A DNA stretch of 64,000 bases from Succinatimonas sp. UBA7265 (GCA_002473165.1 DKSD01000093.1:1-64000); one strand, 5' to 3'. Counted from the first letter of the stretch, positions 27,507 to 36,413 are shown. The notes: a model not told the origin generated them from the sequence alone. Numbers and translations: made by a program.

Positions 27507-29405
27507 TCAGGCAAACAGGCTCAGATCGCCGTCGTCCTCACTTTGCGCCTGCGGATCATTCACCGGCTCCGGCGCGCTCTCACGCCCGCCTGAGGCAAAG
27601 AACGTTTGACCGCGCTCCTGCCTCTGCTCGCCGCCCTGGCCGCCCTGCTGCCCCTGGGAGGTCTCAGAGTCCTGAGAGCCTCCTGAGAGCTCGGTCTCGG
27701 CGTTCACGCCGTTGCGCGAGAGCAGATCGCGCAGGGTGTCAAGGCTCTGGGCGATGAGCGAGCGCGTGGCCTCCGATCCCGCGCCGATGCTGATCTTCAC
27801 AGCCTCGTCATGGGAGTCGGCGTCTATTGAGATCTGCATGGTGCCAAGTCCTTCAGGGTTTAGCGAGAACTCAAAACGTTTAACGTTTTTGGCCGCCATC
27901 GCCATGACGGCCTGCGAAATCTCGGCGGCGTTTTTGCGCAGGTCGCCTGAAAGCGTGATGAGGCTCTCGCGCAAAGCCTGAGCCCCGGCGCTGCGCGCTT
28001 CAAGGCGCGACTGCGAGAGCTCCGGGACCGCGCCGCCCTGCGGCTGCGCAAAAGCAGGTTCAGCCGAGGCCGCCTGGGCAGGCCTGGCGTCAGCGGCGGC
28101 CAGCGCCTCGCCCAAAGTGCGCGGCGCGGCTTTGCCTGAGGCCTCGGCTGACTGCATCAGCCCGGCTTTGGGAGCCTCCGCGGCCTGTTCCCCTGAGGCA
28201 GCCTTTAAGATCTGCAGCGCCCCGTTAAGGTTTTGCTTATTCTCCCCGCCTTCGCTGTTTTCCTGCTGCGAGAACGCGGTCTGCCCGCCCTGATCAGAAG
28301 TCCCGTCAAGCGCGGCCGAGGCCTGGAGCGATTCATCTATAAGGCTCAGATCCGCGCTGATGTCCTGTGCAAGCTGCGCCCCTTGCCCGGAAGGCGCAAC
28401 GCGCTCGGCGCTCACCTTCACCACCCCGGCGTCCGCCATCAGCTGCGAGAGCGCGGCGCCGCGCGCGCCGGCAGGCTGCTCTGAGATCTGAACGCTCTGT
28501 GGGGCGGCAGCGGCGCCGGCGTCCGCGACAGCCTTTGCCATAAGCTGCGCCTGGCGCTCGTCAAGCTTAAGCTCGCGCGCCGGCTCCTGAACCTTAAGCG
28601 AAGGGCTTTCCCTGGGTTGAGCCTGAACCTCAGTCCCGGCCTCTGCGTTAAAAACATCCGCGCTGTTTGAAACTTCCGGGCGCCCGGCAGAGCCTGTGCC
28701 TGCCGCATCCTCCGGGAGCTCCGCCGGATCGGCATCCGGGGCGCTTTCAGGTACGAACGCCTGCATTGCCGCAGAAAGGGCCGCATCAGGCTTTATGCTC
28801 TCAGGGGCGCTCTGCGCCGGATCAGCATCGTTTAAAAGGATCCCGGCGCCGGCGTTATCCTGCGTGATCTCCTCCAAAACCGGATCGGCAGGCGCTTTGC
28901 CCCCGTCCTGAAGCTGTGTTTGGGACGCGGCGCTTTTTGCCGCGTCAGCCGTGCGCTCGCGGTAATTTGCTTCGGCATCAGGCTCTTCTGCCGCCTCCTG
29001 AGCCTTGTCAGGGGCGCTGCGCACCGCTACCGCTGTGCGCTCCGGTCTTACGCCTGCTTCAGCCGTTTTGGCTTTAGGTGCTTCCGCGGCGCCTGCCTGC
29101 TTTAATTCCCCGCCTGATGAAGAGGCCGCGGATTTAACCTTGGAGCCGGCAAAGGCCTCGGCGGTGCGGCGCTCGCGGCGCGGCTGCGCCTGAGGCAGCA
29201 CGGCGCTCTCGCCTCTTTTTTGCGCGAAATCGCGCAGCGCCCCGAACACGCTTGAAAACCCCTGCCCTTGGCCGTCCTGCGCTTGCAGGTTTAACAGCAG
29301 ATCCGCAAAGCCCGCTCCGTTCTGCGATGAGGAGGATGCGGAGGAACTGCCGGTTGCGGCAAAGCCTGCCTGAGCCCCGTTTATGTGGTTTAGAAGAAGA
29401 TTCAT
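27507..29405 (-). CDS. fliK: Flagellar hook-length control protein FliK
   Basis: This 632-residue protein is long for FliK (about 400 in enterics). Most of it is an Ala/Glu/Gln/Ser/Pro-rich low-complexity ruler region. The conserved switch domain lies near residues 485-570, with the signature LNPEGLGTMQISIDA and then DTLRDLLSRNGV. The tail is Gln/Gly-rich. FliK measures hook length and switches export specificity through FlhB. The start has AGGAG 7 bases ahead. A sigma-54-type promoter lies about 85 bases upstream, next to the fliJ stop. Confidence 0.9.
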   Translation of the reverse strand: MNLLLNHINGAQAGFAATGSSSASSSSQNGAGFADLLLNLQAQDGQGQGFSSVFGALRDFAQKRGESAVLPQAQPRRERRTAEAFAGSKVKSAASSSGGELKQAGAAEAPKAKTAEAGVRPERTAVAVRSAPDKAQEAAEEPDAEANYRERTADAAKSAASQTQLQDGGKAPADPVLEEITQDNAGAGILLNDADPAQSAPESIKPDAALSAAMQAFVPESAPDADPAELPEDAAGTGSAGRPEVSNSADVFNAEAGTEVQAQPRESPSLKVQEPARELKLDERQAQLMAKAVADAGAAAAPQSVQISEQPAGARGAALSQLMADAGVVKVSAERVAPSGQGAQLAQDISADLSLIDESLQASAALDGTSDQGGQTAFSQQENSEGGENKQNLNGALQILKAASGEQAAEAPKAGLMQSAEASGKAAPRTLGEALAAADARPAQAASAEPAFAQPQGGAVPELSQSRLEARSAGAQALRESLITLSGDLRKNAAEISQAVMAMAAKNVKRFEFSLNPEGLGTMQISIDADSHDEAVKISIGAGSEATRSLIAQSLDTLRDLLSRNGVNAETELSGGSQDSETSQGQQGGQGGEQRQERGQTFFASGGRESAPEPVNDPQAQSEDDGDLSLFA

Positions 29406-29488
29406 GTCTTATCTCCTGATCTCGCGGCTTTTTATCTCGTTTGCCGCTTGCTTTAAGATCGCGCTGCGATCTCGTTTTCAGGGGTTAA

Positions 29489-29504
29489 AGCATTTAGCGT
29501 GCCA
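29489..29504 (-). promoter_or_regulatory. Sigma-54 promoter of the fliK operon
   Basis: On the minus strand TGGCACG (29504-29498), four bases (CTAA), then ATGCT (29493-29489). The -24 element is perfect, and GG and GC are at the required spacing. It lies directly after the fliJ stop codon. A start near 29478 would give a leader of about 70 bases for fliK. Confidence 0.75.
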
Positions 29505-29963
29505 TCAGGCGCGGCTACGCTCTATGGCCGCGCGCGCCATCTTGGAGGAGACGACGTCATCCGTGAGCTTGGCCTCGGCGCGGGCCTCGGCGGCCTGGCG
29601 TTCTTTGCGGTGTTTTTCCAAAAGCGACTCGATGATCTGGCGGTCCTGGCGGGTCTTGAGGTATTTGCCGCGCAGCTCGTCGGCGCGCTGCCTTAAGCCG
29701 TCGAGCACCTTCTCCTGGCGCTCGGCAATGCGTTCGAGCTTCGCGATGAATTCCTGGTAGGCAAGGTAGGAGGTCATGTTCGTGACTCCGGCGCTTTTTT
29801 GCGCCATCTCGTTTAAGTAGACCTGCTTAAACGAGGCGAGCTTTTGCAGCTGGGCCTCACAGGCGCTCACGGCCTGCACGCCCTGGGCCCAGGCTTTCTG
29901 GGCCTGATCCTCGGCTTTTTTGCGCTGGTCGAGCACCAGTTTCAGCCCGCGGTCCTGCGCCAT
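29505..29963 (-). CDS. fliJ: Flagellar export chaperone FliJ
   Basis: This 152-residue protein is almost wholly alpha-helical coiled coil, rich in Gln, Lys and Arg (AEDQAQKAWAQGVQAVSACE and similar repeats), as in FliJ. FliJ acts as the central stalk of the FliI ATPase and binds export chaperones. It begins 8 bases after fliI. Its stop is adjacent to the fliK promoter. Confidence 0.88.
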   Translation of the reverse strand: MAQDRGLKLVLDQRKKAEDQAQKAWAQGVQAVSACEAQLQKLASFKQVYLNEMAQKSAGVTNMTSYLAYQEFIAKLERIAERQEKVLDGLRQRADELRGKYLKTRQDRQIIESLLEKHRKERQAAEARAEAKLTDDVVSSKMARAAIERSRA

Positions 29964-29971
29964 GGCTCACC

Positions 29972-31417
29972 TCACTGCGCCGCGCGCTTAAACGCCCCGC
30001 CCTGGGCCTGGGCCGGAGGCCGGGCCTGAGGCGCGGCCTGCGGAGGCTGCGCCTTGGCGGCCGTGAGCGCGTCAACGCGCTTTTGGGCGTCGCTGATTAA
30101 CACCGAGGCGACTTTTTTCATGTCCTCGAGGCTTTGGGCATAGGAGATCACCGCGCGAAAATCCTGCTGCGTGAACTCGTCGATGTACGGGTGGATCATG
30201 ATCGCCTGATCGATGCGCGGATCCGAGCCTTTCTGATAGGCGCCGATCTGGATAAGCTCACGCGAGGCGTTGTACTGCGCCACGCACTGCCTGATGGTGC
30301 GCGCCATCACCAGGTGCTCCTGGGTAACGACGGCCGGCATGACGCGGCTGATGGATTTTTCGACATCGATCGCCGGGTAATGGCCGGCGTCGGCCAGGGC
30401 GCGCGAGAGCACGATGTGCCCGTCTAAGATGGCGCGGGCGGAGTCGGCTATCGGGTCCTGCAGATCGTCGCCTTCGACGAGCACCGTAAAGAAAGCGGTG
30501 ATCGACCCCTGCCCCGCGCCGCCGTTGCCGGCGCGCTCGACGAGCGCCGGGAGCCTGGCAAACACCGAAGGCGGGTAACCCTTCGTCGCCGGAGGTTCGC
30601 CCACTGCCAGCGCGATCTCGCGCTGGGCCATGGCATAGCGGGTAAGCGAGTCTATGAGCAGCAGCACGTTGCGGCCCTGATCGCGGAAGTACTCGGCGAT
30701 GGAGAGCGTCGTCTCGCAGCCTTTTAAGCGCATCAGCGGCGAGGCGTCGGCCGGGGCGGCGATCACGACGCTGCGCGCGCGGCCCTCGGGCCCTAAGATG
30801 TCGTCTATGAACTCGCGCACCTCGCGGCCGCGCTCGCCGATGAGCCCCACAACGACGACATCGGCGCTCGTGCCGCGGGTCATCATGCCCAAAAGCACGG
30901 ACTTGCCGACACCGGAGCCGGCGAACAGCCCCATACGCTGCCCCTGGCCTATGGTCAGAAGCGAATTGATGGCGCGCACGCCGACGTCCAAAGGCTCCTT
31001 GATGGGGCGCCTGGCCATCGGGTTGACCTTGCGCCCTTTCCAGCGCGGCCCGCGGCGGGGCTTGAGCGGCCCTTTGCCGTCTATGGGGTTGCCGATCCCG
31101 TCAACGACGCGCCCTAAGAGCGCGTCGGAATAAGGGTAATCGTCGACGTCGCCTAAGGGCGTTACGAGATCGCCGCTCTCGACACCGCTGATGTCGGTCG
31201 TCGGCATTAAAAACGTCGTTTTGCCCGAAAAGCCCACGGTCTCGGCCGTCATCGGGCCGTCATGTGTGTCGATGCGGCAGCGCGTGCCCACGGGCACGCG
31301 GATCCCCACGCACTCAAGCGTCAGCCCGACGACGCGGGTTAAACGCCCTGAGATCTGCGGAGGCTGTTCCTGCTCGGGGATCTCGATGCCGCGCAGCCTT
31401 TCAAGCAGCGAATTCAT
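29972..31417 (-). CDS. fliI: Flagellum-specific ATPase FliI
   Basis: This 481-residue F1-beta-like ATPase drives flagellar type III export. Walker A is GLFAGSGVGKSVLLG near residues 163-177, and Walker B is VLLLIDSLTRYA near residues 250-261. The segment PPSVFARLPALVERAGNG is also typical. A Gln/Ala/Pro-rich tail of about 30 residues extends the C-terminus beyond the usual end. Its start overlaps the fliH stop by 4 bases. Confidence 0.95.
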   Translation of the reverse strand: MNSLLERLRGIEIPEQEQPPQISGRLTRVVGLTLECVGIRVPVGTRCRIDTHDGPMTAETVGFSGKTTFLMPTTDISGVESGDLVTPLGDVDDYPYSDALLGRVVDGIGNPIDGKGPLKPRRGPRWKGRKVNPMARRPIKEPLDVGVRAINSLLTIGQGQRMGLFAGSGVGKSVLLGMMTRGTSADVVVVGLIGERGREVREFIDDILGPEGRARSVVIAAPADASPLMRLKGCETTLSIAEYFRDQGRNVLLLIDSLTRYAMAQREIALAVGEPPATKGYPPSVFARLPALVERAGNGGAGQGSITAFFTVLVEGDDLQDPIADSARAILDGHIVLSRALADAGHYPAIDVEKSISRVMPAVVTQEHLVMARTIRQCVAQYNASRELIQIGAYQKGSDPRIDQAIMIHPYIDEFTQQDFRAVISYAQSLEDMKKVASVLISDAQKRVDALTAAKAQPPQAAPQARPPAQAQGGAFKRAAQ

Positions 31418-32682
31418 GCCTGGACCTCCGCAGCGCCCTCAGGAGGCGCGGCCTCCGGCTGCTGTTCCTGCTGCGCCTGGGGTTCAGGCTGATTTTCAGG
31501 CTGATCCTGCCCCTGCGAAGCCTCCTCAGGCGCAGGTTCTGCCGCCGCCGGGGCGGCCTCCTCCAAAGTCTGCGGGACATCCAGCGGTTTTTCAGGGGGC
31601 GCGTCCCAGGCGGGAGCGCCAGGGATGTCCTCATGCAGCGCGCCCTCGGAGGCGGCGGCGGCGCTTTCCTTGAATTCTTCGAGTACCGAGGCGATGCGGT
31701 CTTCAAGCCTCCAGTTCACTTCGCTCTGCTCGGTGGATACCATGACATCGCCAGGCTTTAAATTCTCGCTAACGCGCAGATCCCATTTCTGGGCTTTGAG
31801 GTATTCGCGCCCCACGGCGGCCTCGACGAGCGCGGCGTCATCGGGACACAGCGACACGGCGCAGCCGTGTTCAGCCGCAGGGAGCAGCGCGACGGCCTTT
31901 TCAACGCTTTTCACCAGGAAATCACTGTCGCCTTTGATCTCGCGGCCGATGACGGCGCGCGCAAGCAGCGCCACCATGGAGGAGAGCTGCTCCGTGACCT
32001 CGCGATCGCACTCGCGCAGCGGATTGGCCAGGGCATCTGCCAGGTGGCGGAAGCGCTCTGACTGCTCAAGCACGATCGCCTCGCCGTCGGCAAGCCCCTG
32101 GGCGCGCCCTTTGGCATACCCCTCATCGCGCCCCTTGGCAAAGCCTTCGTCATGGCCTTTGGCAAAACCCTCGTCATGCCCTTTGGCAAGGCCTTCGGCC
32201 GTGCCTTCCTCAAGTCCCTGCTTTAACCCTTCCTCATGACCTTTCTCAAAGCCCTCGCTGTGCCCTTCGTCGGCGGCGGCTTTGCGGATCTCTTCAAGTT
32301 CCTCGGCCGTGACATGCGGCTCTTTGGCAGCCTGCTCCTCAGCCTCGCGCTGCGCCTGTGCGGCGGCCGCTTTTGCCTGTGCCTCGGCCTCAGCCTGCTT
32401 TTTTAGCTCCAGCGCCTGCTGCGCCTTGAGCCTGCGCTCTTCAAAATAATCCTCGGGATAGCCCAAAGCGTTCGTGGGTTCAGGGTTGTCGGGATCGGGC
32501 TCGACGTCCATGGTCGGCCAGCGCTTTACCTCATAGGGGCCGGCCTGCTCGGCCGGGATCACCCGGCTGATGGGCGCATCGTAGCGGGCGTCGGTGTACT
32601 GGGGCTCGTTGTTGACGATGTCTTCCTCAGTGACAACCTCAGGCTTGAAATCTTTGTCCTCGTTGGGTTTTTGCTCTGCCAT
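31414..32682 (-). CDS. fliH: Flagellar assembly protein FliH with extended termini
   Basis: This 422-residue protein is well above the usual 230-260. FliH holds FliI at the export gate. The N-terminal part (residues 1-80) is acidic, followed by an Ala/Gln coiled-coil arm (80-120). A run of glycine-spaced repeats of the form GHDEGFAK occupies about residues 140-200. The conserved FliH domain follows to about residue 345. A Pro/Glu/Gln-rich tail ends the protein. GxxxG repeats are a known FliH trait, but the length of the tails is unusual. It begins 12 bases after fliG. Confidence 0.9.
   Translation of the reverse strand: MAEQKPNEDKDFKPEVVTEEDIVNNEPQYTDARYDAPISRVIPAEQAGPYEVKRWPTMDVEPDPDNPEPTNALGYPEDYFEERRLKAQQALELKKQAEAEAQAKAAAAQAQREAEEQAAKEPHVTAEELEEIRKAAADEGHSEGFEKGHEEGLKQGLEEGTAEGLAKGHDEGFAKGHDEGFAKGRDEGYAKGRAQGLADGEAIVLEQSERFRHLADALANPLRECDREVTEQLSSMVALLARAVIGREIKGDSDFLVKSVEKAVALLPAAEHGCAVSLCPDDAALVEAAVGREYLKAQKWDLRVSENLKPGDVMVSTEQSEVNWRLEDRIASVLEEFKESAAAASEGALHEDIPGAPAWDAPPEKPLDVPQTLEEAAPAAAEPAPEEASQGQDQPENQPEPQAQQEQQPEAAPPEGAAEVQA
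32083..32265 (-). repeat. GxxxG-type tandem repeats inside fliH
   Basis: The DNA encodes about eight tandem units near 7-8 residues long, such as GHDEGFAK, GHDEGFAK and GRDEGYAK. Several nucleotide units are nearly identical, which points to recent expansion. Confidence 0.75.
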
Positions 32683-32694
32683 CAGGCCGCCTCA

Positions 32695-33825
32695 TCAGAC
32701 GAAGTCGCTGTTGCCGCCGGCGCGGGTGAGCATGATGGAGCCGGCATCGGCAAGTTTATGGGCGATGTTGAGGATCTCCTTCTGGGCGCCTTCGACGTCG
32801 GAGATCTTCGTCGGGCCCATGGAGGCCAGATCTTCTTTCATGGAATCGGCGGCGCGGCTGGACATGTTCTTGAAGAACTTCTCCTTGAGCGTGTCGTCGG
32901 CGCCTTTGAGCGCTTTTTGCAGCGTGTCCGAAGGCACCTCGCGCAACAGCGTCTGGATGGAGCGGTCGTCGACGTCTCCCAGATTCTCGAACACGAACAT
33001 GAGATCCTCGATCTGCGTGCCGATCTCCTTGTCCTGCGACTGGATGGCGTTCATGAGCTGGGTCTCCGTCGAGCTGTCGAGGAAGTTCATGATGTCGGCC
33101 GCGCTCTTGAGGCCGCCGATCTTGGCCGTCTGCGATCCGGCCGCGCCGGCGAACTGCTTCTCCATGATTTCGTTTAACTCCTGCAGCGCCGAAGGCTGGA
33201 CTTCTTCCAAAGTGGCAATGCGCATGATGAGATCGAGGCGCACGGGTTCGGGGAACTGCGAGAGGATCTCCGCGCTCTGCTCGGGATCGAGGTAGGAGAG
33301 CACGATCGTCTGGATCTGCGGGTGCTCGTTCTGGATGATCGTGGCCACCTGGCGGGCGTCCATCCATTTGAGGGAATCGAGGCCGCGGGAGCCGGTGCCC
33401 ATGGTGATCTGCTCGACGAGGTTGTTGGCCTTGTCCTCGCCTAAAGCGGCGACGAGGGCGTGGCGCACGAAATCCGAGCTGCCCAGGCCGAGGTTTGAAT
33501 GCTTTGTGATGTCCGTGAGAAAGGACTTATGCACGGCGTTGACCTGCTCCTGGGTGAAGCGGCCTGCCGAGCTCATGCGCATGGAGAGCTTTTGCACCTG
33601 CTTGGGCTGGAGGTTGCGGAACACTTCGGCGGCGTCCTCCTCGGAGAGCGAGAGCATCAAAAGCACGGCCTTGTCCAGGCCCGTCATGTCCTGCAGCGCC
33701 GCGCGCTCGTCGTCGTTGAGCTCAAGCCCTCCGGCCTTCACGGAAGCGCCGACCTGGCTTAAAGCGTTGCTTTGGCCTGCCTGGCCGCCTTGCCCGGTTT
33801 TTGCCGGAAGATTGTTGTCTGCCAT
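32695..33825 (-). CDS. fliG: Flagellar motor switch protein FliG
   Basis: This 376-residue protein links the FliF ring to the C-ring and carries the torque-generating domain. After a Gly/Gln-rich arm of about 45 residues comes the N-terminal FliF-binding domain (GLDKAVLLMLSLSEEDAAEV), then a middle domain and C-terminal helices with charged residues. The arm is longer than in E. coli FliG (331 aa). The start MADNNLP echoes FliF's MADNDLP. It lies 2 bases after a small FliF-tail-like reading frame, so translation may be coupled to it. Confidence 0.94.
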   Translation of the reverse strand: MADNNLPAKTGQGGQAGQSNALSQVGASVKAGGLELNDDERAALQDMTGLDKAVLLMLSLSEEDAAEVFRNLQPKQVQKLSMRMSSAGRFTQEQVNAVHKSFLTDITKHSNLGLGSSDFVRHALVAALGEDKANNLVEQITMGTGSRGLDSLKWMDARQVATIIQNEHPQIQTIVLSYLDPEQSAEILSQFPEPVRLDLIMRIATLEEVQPSALQELNEIMEKQFAGAAGSQTAKIGGLKSAADIMNFLDSSTETQLMNAIQSQDKEIGTQIEDLMFVFENLGDVDDRSIQTLLREVPSDTLQKALKGADDTLKEKFFKNMSSRAADSMKEDLASMGPTKISDVEGAQKEILNIAHKLADAGSIMLTRAGGNSDFV

Positions 33826-33827
33826 AT

Positions 33828-34020
33828 TCAGTGTCTGCCTCTTGCGCCAAAAGGTCCGTTGTCCTGTTTAAGATCCTCATCAAGCCAGTCTTTGAGCACG
33901 GCCAGCGTGCGCTCAGGCTCGTTGCCCGCCACCTCGCGCACCGCCTCTTTAAGCGGGACGCGCGCTGCTTTTTGCGCCCGCGCCGGCTTTTTTTAACGGC
34001 TTTTTTTTGAAGATCCCCAT
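33828..34020 (-). pseudogene. Small frameshifted ORF resembling the FliF C-terminal tail
   Basis: An ATG at 34020 opens MGIFKKKPLKK, but that frame stops after 23 codons. If one A is dropped from the A7 tract at 33994-33988, translation continues to a TGA at 33830-33828. It would then give 63 residues ending in a segment with KEAVREVAGNEPERTLAVLK and DWLDED. This resembles the FliG-binding tail of FliF (KAVRTLASNEPQLTAEVIKE, then WIE) at protein level; the DNA has diverged. The stop is 2 bases before fliG. It may be a decayed gene, a homopolymer sequencing error or a gene expressed by slippage. Confidence 0.55.
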
Positions 34021-34025
34021 GCGTC

Positions 34026-34054
34026 AAAAGGGGCCTCCCGCCCGGGGCGGCCCC
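34026..34054 (-). terminator. Terminator-like hairpin between fliF and the small ORF
   Basis: On the minus strand GGGGCC (34054-34049) pairs with GGCCCC (34035-34030), with inner CCC/GGG pairing and a CGGGC loop, followed by TTTT. It lies 8 bases after the fliF stop. The short T tract suggests partial termination or RNA stabilisation within the operon. Confidence 0.6.
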
Positions 34055-34062
34055 CTCCTTGA

Positions 34063-35961
34063 TTACGATTGCTTCTTGCCTCCGGCCGGAGCTTTGTCCT
34101 TGCTGCTCTCGCCTTCGATCCATTCCTTGATGACCTCAGCCGTAAGCTGCGGCTCGTTCGAGGCCAAAGTCCTCACGGCCTTTAACAGATCCGCCTCCTT
34201 GTGGAGGTTCGGCAGTTCTATGCCTCCGCCCTCGTTTATGGAGTAAATCTGATCCTGCAGCTCTTTGTTCTTCGTGATGAGATCGAGATCGTCGTTGCCC
34301 TCGAGCGCAGAGCTGTCATCGAGATCGATGTCGCCCTGCTCCTCGTTCTCCATGTCTTCCTCGCCGCGCTTTAAGAGCTTCGTGAGCATCGGCCTTATCA
34401 CAAAGATCACGAGCACCACGATCACGAGCACGGCGCCTGCAACCCTGACGAGCCTGAAGAAGTAATCCTGGCGGTACCACGGCAGCGGCGGGCGGTCGTC
34501 TGAGTGCGGGAACGACACGGTCTCGACGTTCACGAAGTCGCCGCGGGCGGTGTCAAGGCCGAGGCCGCCGCGCACGAGATCGGCTATCTTGTCGAGATCC
34601 TCTTTAGGGCGCGGCGTGTAGGTGACATTGCCGTCGGCGTCGAGCTTGCGCAGGTAGTCCACGGCCACGGAAACCGTCAGGCGCGACACGGAGTTCGTCG
34701 GGCGCACCGTGTGGCGCACCGTGGTGTCGACCTCGTAATTGCGCACGGCCTCGCGGCTCTCTTTGCGCTGGTTAGAGCTGTCGGCTGTGGCGTCGGCCGT
34801 GCCGTTTTTAAGCTGCTGGGGGATGGCGGCGTTCGCCGGCGGCTGGTTTGACAGCGAGCCCGGCACGCCGTAAGGGTTGCCCTTGTCATCGCCGCCCTGC
34901 TGCTCTTTCAAAGTCTCAGAGCGCACGGCCTGGGAATCGGGGTTGTAAAGCTGCGACGTCTCCTCCTGGGTCGTGGTGTCAAGCGTGACGTCCACCTCGG
35001 CTGAGTAATTGCCAAGGCCCAGCATCGGGGCGAGGATGGTGTCGAGCTTGTCGCGGTACTGCGCCTCGCGCATGGTGTGCAGCTCGAACTGGCGCTGCAG
35101 CTTGTTCTCCGGGCTGTCAGAGCGGGTGTCAGAGCTTAAAAGCCTGCCCTGCTGATCCGTGACGGTCACGTCCTTTGACAAAAGGTTGTGCACGGACGAG
35201 GCCACCATGAAGCGGATGGAGGAAACATTCTCCGGGCTTAAATAAGCGTCTTTTTTCAGTGTCACGACGACCGCGGCCGACGGGCGGCTCTTCTCGCGGG
35301 CAAAGACGTTGTCGCGGGGGATGGCCAAAAGCACGGTGGCGCGCTGGATGCCGTCGATCTTCTCGATGGCGCGAGCCAGCTGCACCTCGCGGCCGTGTTT
35401 GATACGCTCGTTCTCCAGGTGCTGCGACACGCCAAAGCCGCTGTCGGTCATGAGGATCTGATCGCCTAAGTCGTTATTCTCTTTAGGCAGCGCGATGCCC
35501 TTGCGCAGCATCTGCTCGGTGATCTCGCTGTAGGCGTTGGCATCGACGATGATGGTGTCGCCCGAGAGGCGGTACTTGTAGCCGCCCTCATCTAAGAAAT
35601 CGAGCACTGAGCCGATCTCCGAGGGCGCATACTGGCCTAAAGTCCTCTCGGTCTCAGGGGCGTTCGATCTGCCGCCTAAGGAGAAAGCCACAAAGATGAT
35701 CACGGCCACAAAGACGACTAGCAGGCCGAGGATCATCAGGCGGTGGATGATGTCGCTTGAGTGGAGGAATTCAGAGACGATCCCTAAGGGGCGGCGTTTT
35801 TTTGACGCGCCCTCGGCCTCGGCGCCCTCATCGGCGCCGCTGTCTTCAGCGGCGCCTTCAGGGGCGGTAAGCGCCGTGCTCTGAGAGGCGACGGCAGGAA
35901 CCCCAGCGCCGCCCTCGGCGCCCGCGCCCGCCTGCGCCACCGGTAAATCGTTGTCTGCCAT
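34063..35961 (-). CDS. fliF: Flagellar MS-ring protein FliF
   Basis: This 632-residue protein forms the basal body membrane ring. A long Ala/Gly/Glu-rich N-terminal arm (residues 1-65) precedes the first membrane helix (about 73-96). The periplasmic ring-building motifs then follow, including IARAIEKIDGIQRATVLLAI-like and VTVTDQQGRLLSS segments. The second helix is near residues 499-520 (VRVAGAVLVIVVLVIFVI). The C-terminal tail, with KAVRTLASNEP, binds FliG. It is longer than enteric FliF (552 aa), mainly at the N-terminus. It follows fliE in a sigma-54-type operon. Confidence 0.94.
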   Translation of the reverse strand: MADNDLPVAQAGAGAEGGAGVPAVASQSTALTAPEGAAEDSGADEGAEAEGASKKRRPLGIVSEFLHSSDIIHRLMILGLLVVFVAVIIFVAFSLGGRSNAPETERTLGQYAPSEIGSVLDFLDEGGYKYRLSGDTIIVDANAYSEITEQMLRKGIALPKENNDLGDQILMTDSGFGVSQHLENERIKHGREVQLARAIEKIDGIQRATVLLAIPRDNVFAREKSRPSAAVVVTLKKDAYLSPENVSSIRFMVASSVHNLLSKDVTVTDQQGRLLSSDTRSDSPENKLQRQFELHTMREAQYRDKLDTILAPMLGLGNYSAEVDVTLDTTTQEETSQLYNPDSQAVRSETLKEQQGGDDKGNPYGVPGSLSNQPPANAAIPQQLKNGTADATADSSNQRKESREAVRNYEVDTTVRHTVRPTNSVSRLTVSVAVDYLRKLDADGNVTYTPRPKEDLDKIADLVRGGLGLDTARGDFVNVETVSFPHSDDRPPLPWYRQDYFFRLVRVAGAVLVIVVLVIFVIRPMLTKLLKRGEEDMENEEQGDIDLDDSSALEGNDDLDLITKNKELQDQIYSINEGGGIELPNLHKEADLLKAVRTLASNEPQLTAEVIKEWIEGESSKDKAPAGGKKQS

Positions 35962-35999
35962 GTTGAAAACTGTCCTGGTTCAGCCCTGGGTTTCAGGGA

Positions 36000-36413
36000 T
36001 CAAATCTGCATCTGCGATACGGTCTTGTAGGCCTCAATGAGCTTGTTGCGCACCTGCACCGCGGCCTCAAAGGAAATACTTGATTTCTGAGTGGCTAGCA
36101 TAACATCAGAAAGGCTTACCTGTCTGTCGCCTGTGTCAAATCTGGTCTGCAGGTTGTTAGCCTGGTTTTGCAGGTTGTTCACGGTCTCAAAGGCATCTTT
36201 GAGCGCCGCCGCAAAAGATCCGACTTTGGTCTCGGAGGTATGCGCCTGATCCTGCTCGAGCACCAGCGGCGTCTGCTCCGGAGCCGCAGCCTGCTGCGCC
36301 CGGTTCTGCGCGCCCTGAGAAGCCTCACTTAAGTAATTCATCTGCCTCTGCATGTTTTGCAGCTGCATGAGGATCGATCCGCTTGGGACTGCAGTGTTAA
36401 TGCTCAGGCTCAT
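36000..36413 (-). CDS. fliE: Flagellar hook-basal body complex protein FliE
   Basis: This 137-residue protein joins the MS ring to the rod and is needed early for export. The C-terminal FliE core has SFAAALKDAFETVNNLQNQA and VSLSDVMLATQKSSISFEA. A Gln/Ala-rich arm precedes it. The frame opens at a TTG further upstream. The ATG at 36413 is chosen because GGGAG lies 6 bases before it; a second ATG directly upstream is too close to that site. It heads the fliEFGHIJ unit behind a sigma-54-type promoter. Confidence 0.9.
   Translation of the reverse strand: MSLSINTAVPSGSILMQLQNMQRQMNYLSEASQGAQNRAQQAAAPEQTPLVLEQDQAHTSETKVGSFAAALKDAFETVNNLQNQANNLQTRFDTGDRQVSLSDVMLATQKSSISFEAAVQVRNKLIEAYKTVSQMQI

Noticed and set aside
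32083..32265. Short tandem repeats that could suggest a CRISPR-like array
   Set aside because: The units are contiguous, in frame and encode FliH GxxxG repeats. There are no unique spacers.
33722..34123. A 133-codon Arg/Lys-rich frame antisense to nothing but crossing fliF end, the mini-ORF and fliG start
   Set aside because: It reads the third frame through two known genes and has shadow composition. The FliF-tail frame explains the gap better.
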